Origin: Candidatus Methylomirabilota bacterium
GTDB lineage: Bacteria > Methylomirabilota > Methylomirabilia > Methylomirabilales > JACQHM01
Direction: 5' to 3'
NCBI GenBank assembly: GCA_016199025.1
Contig: JACQHM010000211.1
Coordinates: 1 to 5,713 of the forward strand
DNA: 5,713 bases
Below the pieces are notes generated by a model. The model ran no database searches. It was not told the origin of the DNA and was given only the letters and a program-made list of their open reading frames with translations. Of this stretch, positions 1-5,713 are shown piece by piece. Position numbers and translations under genes: made by a program. Within the stretch, counting starts at the first letter, position 1; each line of letters opens with the position of its first letter.

Positions 1-1354
1 CCTGTTCCTTCACCGGCCGCGTGAGCGGCGCGTACCCGTGCTTCTCGGCGAGCGCCTCGGGGATCTGGAAGCGCCGGAACGCCTCGATCTGCCACTGCGG
101 CGTCCCGTACCAGATCGAGTCCGTCCCCCAGATCACGTGATCCACCCCCATGTGCTGGATGAATTGCCCCAGGATCGCCGCCGCCAACCGGGGATGGGTG
201 ATCACCGTCGAGGCGAAGACCGTCCCCAACTCGGCGTACACATTGTTCACGCCGTATTTCTTCGGGATCTGGGTAAGATCGGTGACCCAGGGAATGTAGC
301 CGGTCTTCTCAAACTCGGCGGCGGCCTCCTCAACGTCCAACAGGGGCCGGATGGCCGAGTGGTAGATGATGAAGTTGAGATTGGGGAAGGCCTTGGCCGC
401 CCCGCCCACGTCGTCCACTTTGGCATAGCGCCAATTCTGGAAGGAGGCCTGATAGTCTGGCGGCATCAGCCCCTTGTGGATGCACACGTTCCGGACGCCC
501 ACTTTCTCCGCCTTCTCCCAACAGGGGAAGGTCATCTTCTCATCGTCCATCATCCAGGGATACTTGGACTCCCCATAGAGCGGGTCGCCCACCGTGTAGC
601 CTTTCCAGGAGTCAATCTTGAGCCCCTGCGCCACCCGGTCCATCTCGTCCAGGTTCCCCGGCCGCCCCGGCCAGAAGAGGCCATGGGCCATCATCCGCTG
701 GGAGCCGGTGAGCTTGTTGAAGATGTTCCGGCTCTCGACAATCTGGTCTGAAGTCAGGGCCATGTTCTGGGGGGTCTCGGACGTGAACCCGCTCAGGATC
801 GCCACCTTGGTGTCGCTGTCCAGGAAGATGTGCTTGATATACTGGTCAAACTTCAGCCAATCCAGGGTCGGCGGCTTCGTCCCCAGCTTGGGGTCCCAGG
901 CCTTCTTCTGGGGATTCCTCCCCTGGGCATATTGGGTCAGGAACAGGATGCCCTCCCAGGCGTAGTTGTCATGGACATGGTGGGTCTGGGCGTCCAGGAT
1001 GAACTCATCCGCCAGGCTTGCCAGGCGCTCCGCGGCGGCCGCCGGATCCGCCGCCTCCGCCGGGTCCACCCGGAAGAAGGGGCCGAACACCTCGTTCATC
1101 GCCAGGAACGCGGCGGCCATCCCACAGCTTGTCTGGAGGAACTGCCGCCGGCTTAAGCCCAGTTTTTTGCCGTAGGTGTCCGCCATCCTCTTGAGCCGCT
1201 CCTCCACTTCCCGCTGAGCCCTCGTCTGGGCCAGGGGCATGAATTCCCCGTTCGTCATCATCTGCGTGGGCACCGGCGAGCGGAAGGCCCCCTTCAAAGT
1301 TTTTTCGAGTTTTTTCAGGTCTTTCTTACTGAGCCATGTGCTATTTAGCCACAT
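1..1354 (-). CDS. Tat-exported amidohydrolase_2-type metal-dependent hydrolase (C-terminus off window)
   Basis: An open frame runs from an ATG at 1354 through the left edge (451 codons, no stop). AGGAGG at 1368-1363 lies 8 nt upstream and fixes the start; an ATG at 1359 meets a stop after four codons. Residues 68-90 (SRRQFLQ, then a hydrophobic stretch ending FLAMN and an A-rich AEAAD cleavage area) form a twin-arginine signal, so the enzyme is probably periplasmic. A TIM-barrel amidohydrolase fold follows: DAQTHHVH at 121-128, IHKG (His293), YHSA (His332) and WGTDS (Asp412) fall where metal-binding and catalytic residues occur in PF04909. That family covers hydrolases and decarboxylases such as ACMSD-like enzymes; the substrate is unknown. 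Oddities are a 67-residue region before the twin arginines and Gln123 where the first His of the usual H-x-H is expected. It is preceded by a 355-bp gap and appears to be a separate transcription unit. The family call is firm, the reaction is not. Confidence 0.85.
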   Translation of the reverse strand, partial: MWLNSTWLSKKDLKKLEKTLKGAFRSPVPTQMMTNGEFMPLAQTRAQREVEERLKRMADTYGKKLGLSRRQFLQTSCGMAAAFLAMNEVFGPFFRVDPAEAADPAAAAERLASLADEFILDAQTHHVHDNYAWEGILFLTQYAQGRNPQKKAWDPKLGTKPPTLDWLKFDQYIKHIFLDSDTKVAILSGFTSETPQNMALTSDQIVESRNIFNKLTGSQRMMAHGLFWPGRPGNLDEMDRVAQGLKIDSWKGYTVGDPLYGESKYPWMMDDEKMTFPCWEKAEKVGVRNVCIHKGLMPPDYQASFQNWRYAKVDDVGGAAKAFPNLNFIIYHSAIRPLLDVEEAAAEFEKTGYIPWVTDLTQIPKKYGVNNVYAELGTVFASTVITHPRLAAAILGQFIQHMGVDHVIWGTDSIWYGTPQWQIEAFRRFQIPEALAEKHGYAPLTRPVKEQ

Positions 1355-1709
1355 ACCATCCCCCTCCTACTTGGCGATACAGGTTCACACCTTCTCCCAC
1401 CCCACGGAGCAGGCTCCAGGGATGGGGGAGACCGGGCGCCCAGGCTTCCCCCACGCCCTTCGGCCTGAAAGGCCATCTGGAACAGGATCGACCCTCGCCT
1501 CCTGTAGCTTTGGCCCTGCATGGCCGTCTCCGACAACAAAACATGGTTTTAATCGAGCAAAGTTATGAAAGCATACAAAAACCTCTGAAATCAATAGGCC
1601 AAGTGCATCATTTTTGGGGGGTCATTTGCACTACACGAAGGGGAGATAAAGGGAGGAGGATCCTTGGGGGGGCTGAGTGGTCAGAATGCAAAAACTCCTC
1701 CAGGCTTGC
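1355..1709 (-). other. Intergenic region upstream of the amidohydrolase gene
   Basis: This 355-bp gap lies between the toxin stop and the amidohydrolase start. I see no credible gene: the short frames on both strands lack ribosome sites and family motifs. From the toxin end it holds G-rich runs (1616-1621, 1666-1672), an AGTGCA inverted repeat (1602-1632), an AT-rich block (about 1537-1600) that is the likeliest promoter region for the amidohydrolase although no clear -35/-10 pair can be assigned, then a cluster of GC hairpins (1406-1525) and the ribosome-binding site. I found no convincing terminator after the toxin gene, so some read-through into the amidohydrolase is possible. Confidence 0.6.
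1406..1525 (-). promoter_or_regulatory. Hairpin-rich 5' leader of the amidohydrolase mRNA (candidate structured RNA)
   Basis: Five short inverted repeats are packed into 120 nt, 52 to 171 nt upstream of the amidohydrolase ATG: 1512-1525 (GGCC, 6-nt loop), 1482-1505 (ACAGGA/TCCTGT), 1462-1474 (GGCCT/AGGCC, 3-nt loop), 1424-1452 (GGGGGA/TCCCCC, with further pairing inside) and 1406-1417 (GGAG/CTCC). If the promoter is in the AT-rich block further upstream, all five would be transcribed as a leader. I could not match it to a riboswitch class I know (no B12 box, no glycine or GEMM core). In GC-rich DNA such stems also arise by chance, so regulation is only a possibility. Confidence 0.3.
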
Positions 1710-2048
1710 CTACGTGAGCAAGATCCTGATATTCTCAGCCAGCCTTTCCTGATTATGACGTGAGATCTTTCCGGTCTCCCTGAGGAACCGGCGATTGTCA
1801 ATGGCGCGGAGTTGATCAACCATGATATCGGATGGCTGCTTCAAGCCGGCTTCTCCCGCTCTGAGGTGAACGCGAAGAAAGCGGGCCTTCGGTTGGAGGT
1901 TTGTGGTCAGCGGACAGACCACCGTCGAGGGATGGACACCATTCAGGAGATCAGTCTGGACAACCACCACGGGCCGGATCTTGCCCGCCTCAGTCCCCAT
2001 TCGAGGATTCAGGTCAGCAACATAGACGTGCCACTTCTTGATCTCCAT
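1710..2048 (-). CDS. mazF: MazF/PemK-family type II toxin (mRNA endoribonuclease)
   Basis: The 112-residue product has the normal length and layout of the MazF/PemK family, SH3-like barrel endoribonucleases that cut single-stranded RNA at short motifs and stop growth when free of antitoxin. The N-terminus (KKWHVYVADLNP, then GTEAGKIRPVVVV) is the family signature. Arg25 and Thr48 (in CPLTT) fall at the same positions as the catalytic Arg25 and Thr48 of Bacillus subtilis MazF, and QLRAID near 79-84 matches the conserved QIRTID. The gene starts five bases after the antitoxin stop with only a weak ribosome site, so translation is probably coupled to the antitoxin. No frameshift or lost catalytic residue is seen, so the toxin looks intact. 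The cleavage motif cannot be predicted. Confidence 0.93.
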   Translation of the reverse strand: MEIKKWHVYVADLNPRMGTEAGKIRPVVVVQTDLLNGVHPSTVVCPLTTNLQPKARFLRVHLRAGEAGLKQPSDIMVDQLRAIDNRRFLRETGKISRHNQERLAENIRILLT

Positions 2049-2053
2049 CTCGT

Positions 2054-2293
2054 CTAGTCACCAAGCTCATTTTCCATCTGCTCAAAGGTCTCCAAGATTG
2101 CCAAGGAATCTTCCGCAACCAGAGCCGACTCTGCCACCAGGGCCTTTTTCAAGAGTTTTCGCTTCCACAGTTTGTTGTAGAGGTGGATGGCTTGGTTGAA
2201 ATAGGCGTTCCGGGAACGCCGGTTCTGGCGGAGAATTTCCTCGGTCTCCTGGAAAACCTCATCCTGCAATTTCAGTGAAAGGATCTTGGCCAT
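2054..2293 (-). CDS. Ribbon-helix-helix antitoxin of the MazF module
   Basis: A 79-residue cytoplasmic protein directly upstream of the toxin. Residues 2-10 (AKILSLKLQ) fit the beta strand, and about 11-45 (with RSRNAYFNQAI) the two helices, of an RHH/CopG-type DNA-binding domain. The C-terminal part from about 47, acidic and with a small ALVAES/ALVAED duplication, would be the segment that wraps and inhibits the toxin. Start choice: ATG at 2293 has AGGAGGG 6 nt upstream (2306-2300). An earlier in-frame ATG at 2353 lies within the promoter spacer and upstream of the expected transcription start, so it is not used. As in other such modules, it should bind the operator at 2324-2345 alone or with the toxin and repress the pair. 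RHH antitoxins commonly partner MazF; the fold is inferred from pattern only. Confidence 0.85.
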   Translation of the reverse strand: MAKILSLKLQDEVFQETEEILRQNRRSRNAYFNQAIHLYNKLWKRKLLKKALVAESALVAEDSLAILETFEQMENELGD

Positions 2294-2323
2294 AGTGAAC
2301 CCTCCTGAGGAAGGAAGAACAAT

Positions 2324-2345
2324 GGTATTACTAAAAGTATATACC
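2324..2345. promoter_or_regulatory. Probable autoregulatory operator of the toxin-antitoxin operon
   Basis: An inverted repeat has arms GGTATTACT (2324-2332) and AGTATATACC (2336-2345), separated by AAA. The arms pair over nine bases with one extra base in the second. It covers the -10 box and the expected start of transcription, as expected of a repressor site for an RHH antitoxin. Binding is inferred. Confidence 0.6.
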
Positions 2346-2364
2346 GACGCCATGAGGGTGTCAA
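2336..2364 (-). promoter_or_regulatory. Sigma-70-type promoter of the toxin-antitoxin operon
   Basis: On the minus strand a perfect -35 TTGACA (2364-2359) is followed by a 17-bp spacer and a -10 TATACT (2341-2336). Transcription would begin near 2329, about 36 nt before the antitoxin ATG at 2293. This is the best promoter in the window and shows that the toxin-antitoxin pair is transcribed independently of the molybdoenzyme operon upstream. Confidence 0.85.
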
Positions 2365-2370
2365 TCTACG

Positions 2371-2415
2371 AAATCCCCCCACCCCTCCTTTGGGAAAGGG
2401 GGGCACGGGGGGATT
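2371..2415. repeat. GC-rich palindromic repeat (dispersed hairpin element)
   Basis: Outer arms AATCCCCCC (2372-2380) and GGGGGGATT (2407-2415) pair perfectly. Inner arms (2383-2391 and 2395-2403) pair around a GGG loop with one G-T wobble, giving one long, nearly unbroken hairpin. From memory, elements starting AAATCCCCCC with this layout are dispersed in many copies in various deltaproteobacterial and related genomes. It lies 6 bp upstream of the toxin-antitoxin -35 box. It carries no gene. Confidence 0.7.
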
Positions 2416-2481
2416 GCCCCTTGATTACGGGTAAGGGGACTCGGAAGTCAACGACCTGGGGATACAGGACCGGCTGGAAGG

Positions 2482-2498
2482 AAAACGGGGCCACCCCG
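2482..2498 (-). terminator. Weak terminator-like hairpin
   Basis: On the minus strand a 5-bp stem CGGGG/CCCCG (2498-2494 and 2490-2486, loop TGG) is followed by four T (2485-2482). It could act as a backup terminator about 80 nt beyond the main one. The short stem and T-run make this doubtful. Confidence 0.3.
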
Positions 2499-2576
2499 GC
2501 CCGCCATCAGCGTGCTCTAGCAGCACCTGGCCAGACCTCGGGGAGAGAAAAAGACATAGGTTGACTCATCCACTCT

Positions 2577-2611
2577 AAAAAAAACGCCCGCCGGCTTTTC
2601 CACCGGCGGGC
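2577..2611 (-). terminator. Intrinsic terminator of the molybdoenzyme operon
   Basis: On the minus strand a 9-bp GC-rich stem (2611-2603 with 2594-2586, core CCCGCCGG/CCGGCGGG) with an 8-nt loop is followed by one C and then eight T (2584-2577). It lies 51 bp beyond the stop of the gamma-subunit gene and is a textbook rho-independent terminator. It marks the operon end and insulates the toxin-antitoxin pair. Confidence 0.93.
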
Positions 2612-2662
2612 CAAAGAGACTCCTTCTACTACCGACATTCGATGACTTCACCAACGCAAACT

Positions 2663-4276
2663 TCACCGACCAGGGCCTTTCTCGATCTGAAGGCGTTGCC
2701 AGGTGGAGACTGCCTTCTGGCCGTCCCGGTCCCCCTGGGCGCCGTCCCAGACGGCGAAGGCAATGGACGTCGTCTGGCCCGGGATGAACTGGGCATCCTT
2801 TCCATCTTCTGTCCGAAGCTTCCGGATCATCACCACCCGCCACTTCCCCCCCTGCCAGACTCCCTTCCCCCTGACATCCTGCTCCTCGGAGGGCTGGGAG
2901 GTGAGGGTGCCGAAGCCTACGGCGTTCAGGTCCTCCACCGATGAACGGCGGACCGGATTGGAGAGGGGATTCCCTGCCCCCCAGCCGGCAAGGTAAGTGG
3001 GGTCATGGGAGGAGGTGGGCGCCTTCGCGGCCTCGACGCCGGAGGGGACGCCCCGCTGGAACCAATAGGCGTCCGCCCACATCCCTGGATAACGGTCCTG
3101 GAGGTCCCTGTACCTTTGAAGATCTGCCTCCCAATCGGCCTTCCAGTGCCAGATGTTCACCAGGCCCTGCTGATCCCCCATCGTGTACGAGGGCTCCTTG
3201 GTGCCGACGGGGAACTGGACTGCCACGGCGTCCCGGAAGTCTTCGGACTTTAATAGCTCCTGATCGGCGATGGCATCATCCCACTCCAGGAGGAAGGCGA
3301 TCTCATTGCCATTCTGGAGGGATTTCACCCTCACCTCCTCGACCTCCTGCGTGCGGATCCAGAGGGGCTCCAGGTGAACGCGAGCGAAGGGGAGCTTGGC
3401 CCAGGCCGAGGCGAAAGGATCGAGGGGAAGCTCACCTTTCATGAACTTCGAGACGATGGTCCCAGGCTTCCTTGGTGCCGGTTCGGCCAAGGGTTGTTTC
3501 GGGAGAGAGAGGACGTAGTAGGCCAGGGCCCACGTCTGCTCCTCGGTGAGCGAGTCGGCGTAGGAGGGCATGGGGGTCCCTCCGATCCCCGCCTGAAGGG
3601 TCCGGTAGACATCTTTGACGGTGAAACCCCCTTTCATTCTCCCGGGGATCGTGAAGTCATAGGGAACGATGGGGTATCCCCACTCGTCCTTCAAGGTGGC
3701 GGACGAAGGGCCGTCCCCCCGACCTGAGGTCCCGTGGCAATCGAAGCAGCCGGCCTCCTTGTAGAACTGTTTCCCCAGGGCCATGAGTTTCTGGGTCCGC
3801 TTAGGCGGTTGCGGGAGTGTCACCGGTTCGCCGGGGGGTTGGGTCTCGAAGCTCTCCGAGAGGCTTTTCACATAGGCGACCAGGGTCCACCGGTCCTGCT
3901 CGGAAAGATTCGCCCAGGAGGGCATCGAGGTTCCTGGGATGCCGTTCGTGATGGTGCGGAAGAGGTCCTGATCCGTGGGCAGGGTCAAGGTTGAACGGAT
4001 CTTGAACTTGCCGCTGGTGAAATCCCTGGGCTTCGGATACAGGAGATAGGCGGCAGACCCATCCCCCCTCCCTTCTGTCCCATGACAGACGGCGCATTTC
4101 CGCTGATACACATCCTTCCCTTGAGCGAGGACTTGAGAGGCGGCCTCGGTGCCTGCCGACAAGCGTCCGGCCAGAAGCGTCGCCGCCAAAGCGAGAGAGG
4201 CTATGACTGCAACCTTCGCTCCTGTTACCCTTCCCCAAAGGGGACAGGGTTGGGCTTTGCCCATCCTCCCCTCCAT
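2663..4276 (-). CDS. Diheme cytochrome c fused to an ethylbenzene-dehydrogenase-gamma-like heme b domain; gamma subunit of a type II DMSO-reductase-family enzyme
   Basis: A 537-residue exported electron-transfer protein. Residues 1-45 form a signal peptide (basic region, then VAVIASLALAATLLAG). Cytochrome c domain 1 has CAVCH at 61-65 with probable axial Met118 (GTSMPSW); domain 2 has CFDCH at 177-181 with Met236 (GTPMPSY). From about 285 to 530 the sequence resembles the gamma subunits EbdC/DdhC/SerC/ClrC, which hold one heme b by Met and Lys in the crystallised EbdC. Met366 in YTMGDQQGLVNIWHW is the likely Met ligand; the Lys cannot be assigned safely. The chain would pass electrons between the Fe-S beta subunit and a periplasmic partner. 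Classical gamma subunits are about 200-240 residues without c hemes, so this is a fusion. The start at 4276 has AAGGAGGAGG a few bases upstream and overlaps the chaperone gene by 52 bp; Met5 (4264) is a possible alternative. Last gene before the terminator. Architecture is certain, substrate unknown. Confidence 0.9.
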   Translation of the reverse strand: MEGRMGKAQPCPLWGRVTGAKVAVIASLALAATLLAGRLSAGTEAASQVLAQGKDVYQRKCAVCHGTEGRGDGSAAYLLYPKPRDFTSGKFKIRSTLTLPTDQDLFRTITNGIPGTSMPSWANLSEQDRWTLVAYVKSLSESFETQPPGEPVTLPQPPKRTQKLMALGKQFYKEAGCFDCHGTSGRGDGPSSATLKDEWGYPIVPYDFTIPGRMKGGFTVKDVYRTLQAGIGGTPMPSYADSLTEEQTWALAYYVLSLPKQPLAEPAPRKPGTIVSKFMKGELPLDPFASAWAKLPFARVHLEPLWIRTQEVEEVRVKSLQNGNEIAFLLEWDDAIADQELLKSEDFRDAVAVQFPVGTKEPSYTMGDQQGLVNIWHWKADWEADLQRYRDLQDRYPGMWADAYWFQRGVPSGVEAAKAPTSSHDPTYLAGWGAGNPLSNPVRRSSVEDLNAVGFGTLTSQPSEEQDVRGKGVWQGGKWRVVMIRKLRTEDGKDAQFIPGQTTSIAFAVWDGAQGDRDGQKAVSTWQRLQIEKGPGR

Positions 4277-5040
4277 GATTCCTCCTCCTTCGGCTCAATG
4301 GAATACAAATCCTCGATTCCACAAGAAAAGCAGGTCCCCTCGGGCTCGACGCCCACCGGCTTCAGGTCCCCTTCGCTGAATTTCACAGGCTCGACCCCCA
4401 GACGGTCCTGCTCCTCGTCCAGAAAACCTTCGGCGAAGGAAGCCAACTGCTGATAAAAGCCTTCTTGAGCTTTTCTTCCGAGGAGTTTGAAGAAGAGCGG
4501 CGCCCAACGCCCCAAGTGCTCGTGAAAGAACTTCTGCTGGGCTTCCCGGCAGAGATCGGCCGCCTCCTCCCCGTGGTGCGCCAAGGCATAGGCTTCTTTG
4601 TAGGCGAGGAAAGACATGAACTCCAGCTCGACGGCGATATGGTCAAGCCGATCCTTCGCCTGATCGGAGACCTCCAGGCCAAAGGCCCGGTAGAACCCGG
4701 CGATATCCCCCAGGCTCTGGGCCTGCTGGAAGATATGGGAGCACTGATACTCCGCCTCGTAGGGGGGGCATTCCTGAGAGATGAGATGCCCGAAGATCCT
4801 TCGGTACTCCTCCTGAAGGGCTTCAAGGGAAAGAGATCGAAGGGAAGCGGCAAAGGCCTCCAGGGTCTCTTGGGTCTTCTGTCCTTCATCCTCCGGGAGG
4901 AAGGGGAGGAGCCCCCTCGCCTCCTCGACGCCCTTTATCAAGAACGAAAACCGCTCCTCTTCAGGATAGAGAAAGGTCGCCGATAGGAGCCGATAGATCC
5001 TGCTCCTCGCCACCGCCACCGTTATCACCTGCTCACCCAT
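4225..5040 (-). CDS. TorD/NarJ-type molybdoenzyme maturation chaperone (DdhD/SerD/ClrD-like)
   Basis: A 271-residue, largely helical cytoplasmic protein. The family core is clear: YRRIFGH at 79-85, ECPPYEAEY at 90-98, SLGDIAGFYRAFGLEV at about 109-124 and DHIAVELEFMSFLAYKEAYA at 133-152. Such proteins bind the alpha subunit and its Tat signal, promote molybdenum-cofactor insertion and hold back export until folding is complete; they are not part of the final enzyme. The ATG at 5040 has GGGAGAG about 6 nt upstream. The gene follows the beta subunit by 119 bp and overlaps the gamma gene by 52 bp, matching the A-B-D-C order of ddh, ser and clr. A C-terminal tail of about 60 residues beyond the helical core contains TCFSCG (Cys237, Cys240), which could bind metal. 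The last 17 codons overlap the next gene, so that end may be free to vary. The role is confident; the cognate alpha subunit lies off window. Confidence 0.92.
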   Translation of the reverse strand: MGEQVITVAVARSRIYRLLSATFLYPEEERFSFLIKGVEEARGLLPFLPEDEGQKTQETLEAFAASLRSLSLEALQEEYRRIFGHLISQECPPYEAEYQCSHIFQQAQSLGDIAGFYRAFGLEVSDQAKDRLDHIAVELEFMSFLAYKEAYALAHHGEEAADLCREAQQKFFHEHLGRWAPLFFKLLGRKAQEGFYQQLASFAEGFLDEEQDRLGVEPVKFSEGDLKPVGVEPEGTCFSCGIEDLYSIEPKEEESWRGGWAKPNPVPFGEG

Positions 5041-5159
5041 TGTGCTCTCCCATGCTTCGCTGGAGTCAAGGGCCAGGGGTGATCGTAGGGGAGGGCTTAA
5101 TGCCCTCCCAAAGCGGGCGGGGTGGAACCCCGTCCCTACAAGACCCTTCCACCCTGACC
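5041..5159. other. Intercistronic gap between beta-subunit and chaperone genes
   Basis: The gap is 119 bp, unusually wide for this operon type. Almost half of it is the double-hairpin repeat at 5085-5139. The chaperone ribosome site (GGGAGAG) is at the left end. I see neither a promoter nor a T-tract after the hairpins, so the genes are probably co-transcribed through it. Confidence 0.6.
5085..5139. repeat. Double-hairpin GC-rich repeat inside the operon
   Basis: Two adjacent hairpins, GGGAGGGC/GCCCTCCC (5089-5096 and 5102-5109, loop TTAAT) and CGGGGT/ACCCCG (5118-5123 and 5127-5132, loop GGA), are enclosed by GTAGGG (5085-5090) and CCCTAC (5134-5139), which also pair. The layout resembles dispersed intergenic palindromes (REP/MITE-like). 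As RNA between two cistrons it could affect mRNA stability or relative expression. No T-run follows, so it is not a normal terminator. Confidence 0.7.

Positions 5160-5713
<554 letters not shown>

Larger units (their letters stand above)
2294..2662 (-). other. Intergenic region between the gamma-subunit gene and the antitoxin gene
   Basis: This 369-bp gap holds, in the direction of transcription, the operon terminator (2577-2611), a small GTGCT/AGCAC hairpin (2512-2526), a weak terminator-like stem (2482-2498), a GC-rich palindromic repeat (2371-2415), the toxin-antitoxin promoter and operator, and the antitoxin ribosome site. Between about 2416 and 2480 I see nothing further. Frames crossing the gap show no coding features. 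Confidence 0.7.

Noticed and set aside
38..1156. Long plus-strand open frames across the amidohydrolase gene
   Set aside because: They are antisense to a minus-strand frame with a clear ribosome site, Tat motif and metal-site motifs; their proteins have no recognisable family features.
1615..1630. Sigma-54-like element on the plus strand (GG, 10 bp, GC spacing; ends TTGCA)
   Set aside because: The spacing fits, but the -24 part is only a G-run, it points away from the amidohydrolase, and no plus-strand gene follows.
1239..1752. Possible plus- or minus-strand small genes in the intergenic region
   Set aside because: No ribosome site, no family motif, and the frames overlap each other and the hairpin cluster.
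2294..2353. N-terminal extension of the antitoxin from an ATG at 2353
   Set aside because: That ATG is in the promoter spacer, upstream of the expected transcription start, and lacks a ribosome site; the ATG at 2293 has a strong one and starts the RHH domain normally.
2941..3727. Plus-strand open frames opposite the cytochrome/gamma gene
   Set aside because: Arg/Pro/Gly-rich translations typical of GC-rich antisense frames; the opposite strand carries an unmistakable diheme cytochrome.
4383..4889. Alternative minus-strand frame inside the chaperone gene, plus the plus-strand frame at 4465-4986
   Set aside because: The chaperone frame has the conserved TorD-family motifs; the others are low-complexity out-of-frame translations.

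Overview
The window is GC-rich bacterial DNA in which every gene I can support lies on the minus strand. Transcription therefore runs from high to low coordinates through three units. The lineage cannot be fixed from sequence alone. The GC-rich codon use, the GC-hairpin repeats and the gene content suit a soil, sediment or groundwater bacterium with modular anaerobic respiration (NC10/Rokubacteria-like or deltaproteobacteria-like); this is an inference.

Right unit (5713 to about 2577): part of an operon for a periplasmic type II DMSO-reductase-family molybdoenzyme. It holds the C-terminal part of the iron-sulfur beta subunit (5160 to beyond 5713), a TorD/NarJ-type maturation chaperone (4225-5040), and a secreted gamma-type subunit (2663-4276). 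The gamma-type protein joins two cytochrome c domains to an ethylbenzene-dehydrogenase-gamma-like heme b domain. The order beta, chaperone, gamma is that of the clrABDC, serABDC and ddhABDC operons, so the molybdopterin alpha subunit is expected just beyond the right edge. The substrate cannot be read from this window. A strong intrinsic terminator (2577-2611) closes the unit. A double-hairpin repeat (5085-5139) lies between the beta and chaperone genes.

Middle unit (about 2364 to 1710): a type II toxin-antitoxin pair, a ribbon-helix-helix antitoxin (2054-2293) followed five bases later by a MazF/PemK endoribonuclease (1710-2048). It has a near-consensus sigma-70 promoter (TTGACA, 17 bp, TATACT), an inverted-repeat operator over the -10 box, and a GC-rich palindromic repeat (2371-2415) just upstream of the -35.

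Left unit (1354 to the left edge and beyond): a Tat-exported amidohydrolase_2-type metal-dependent hydrolase, cut by the window edge. A 355-bp intergenic region precedes it, containing five short hairpins in about 120 nt and an AT-rich block that probably holds the promoter.

The electron-transfer logic of the right unit is: molybdenum in alpha (off window), Fe-S clusters in beta, heme b in the gamma domain, then two covalently attached c hemes that replace a separate soluble cytochrome. TorD would hold alpha for cofactor insertion before Tat export. The other two units have no evident functional link to it.
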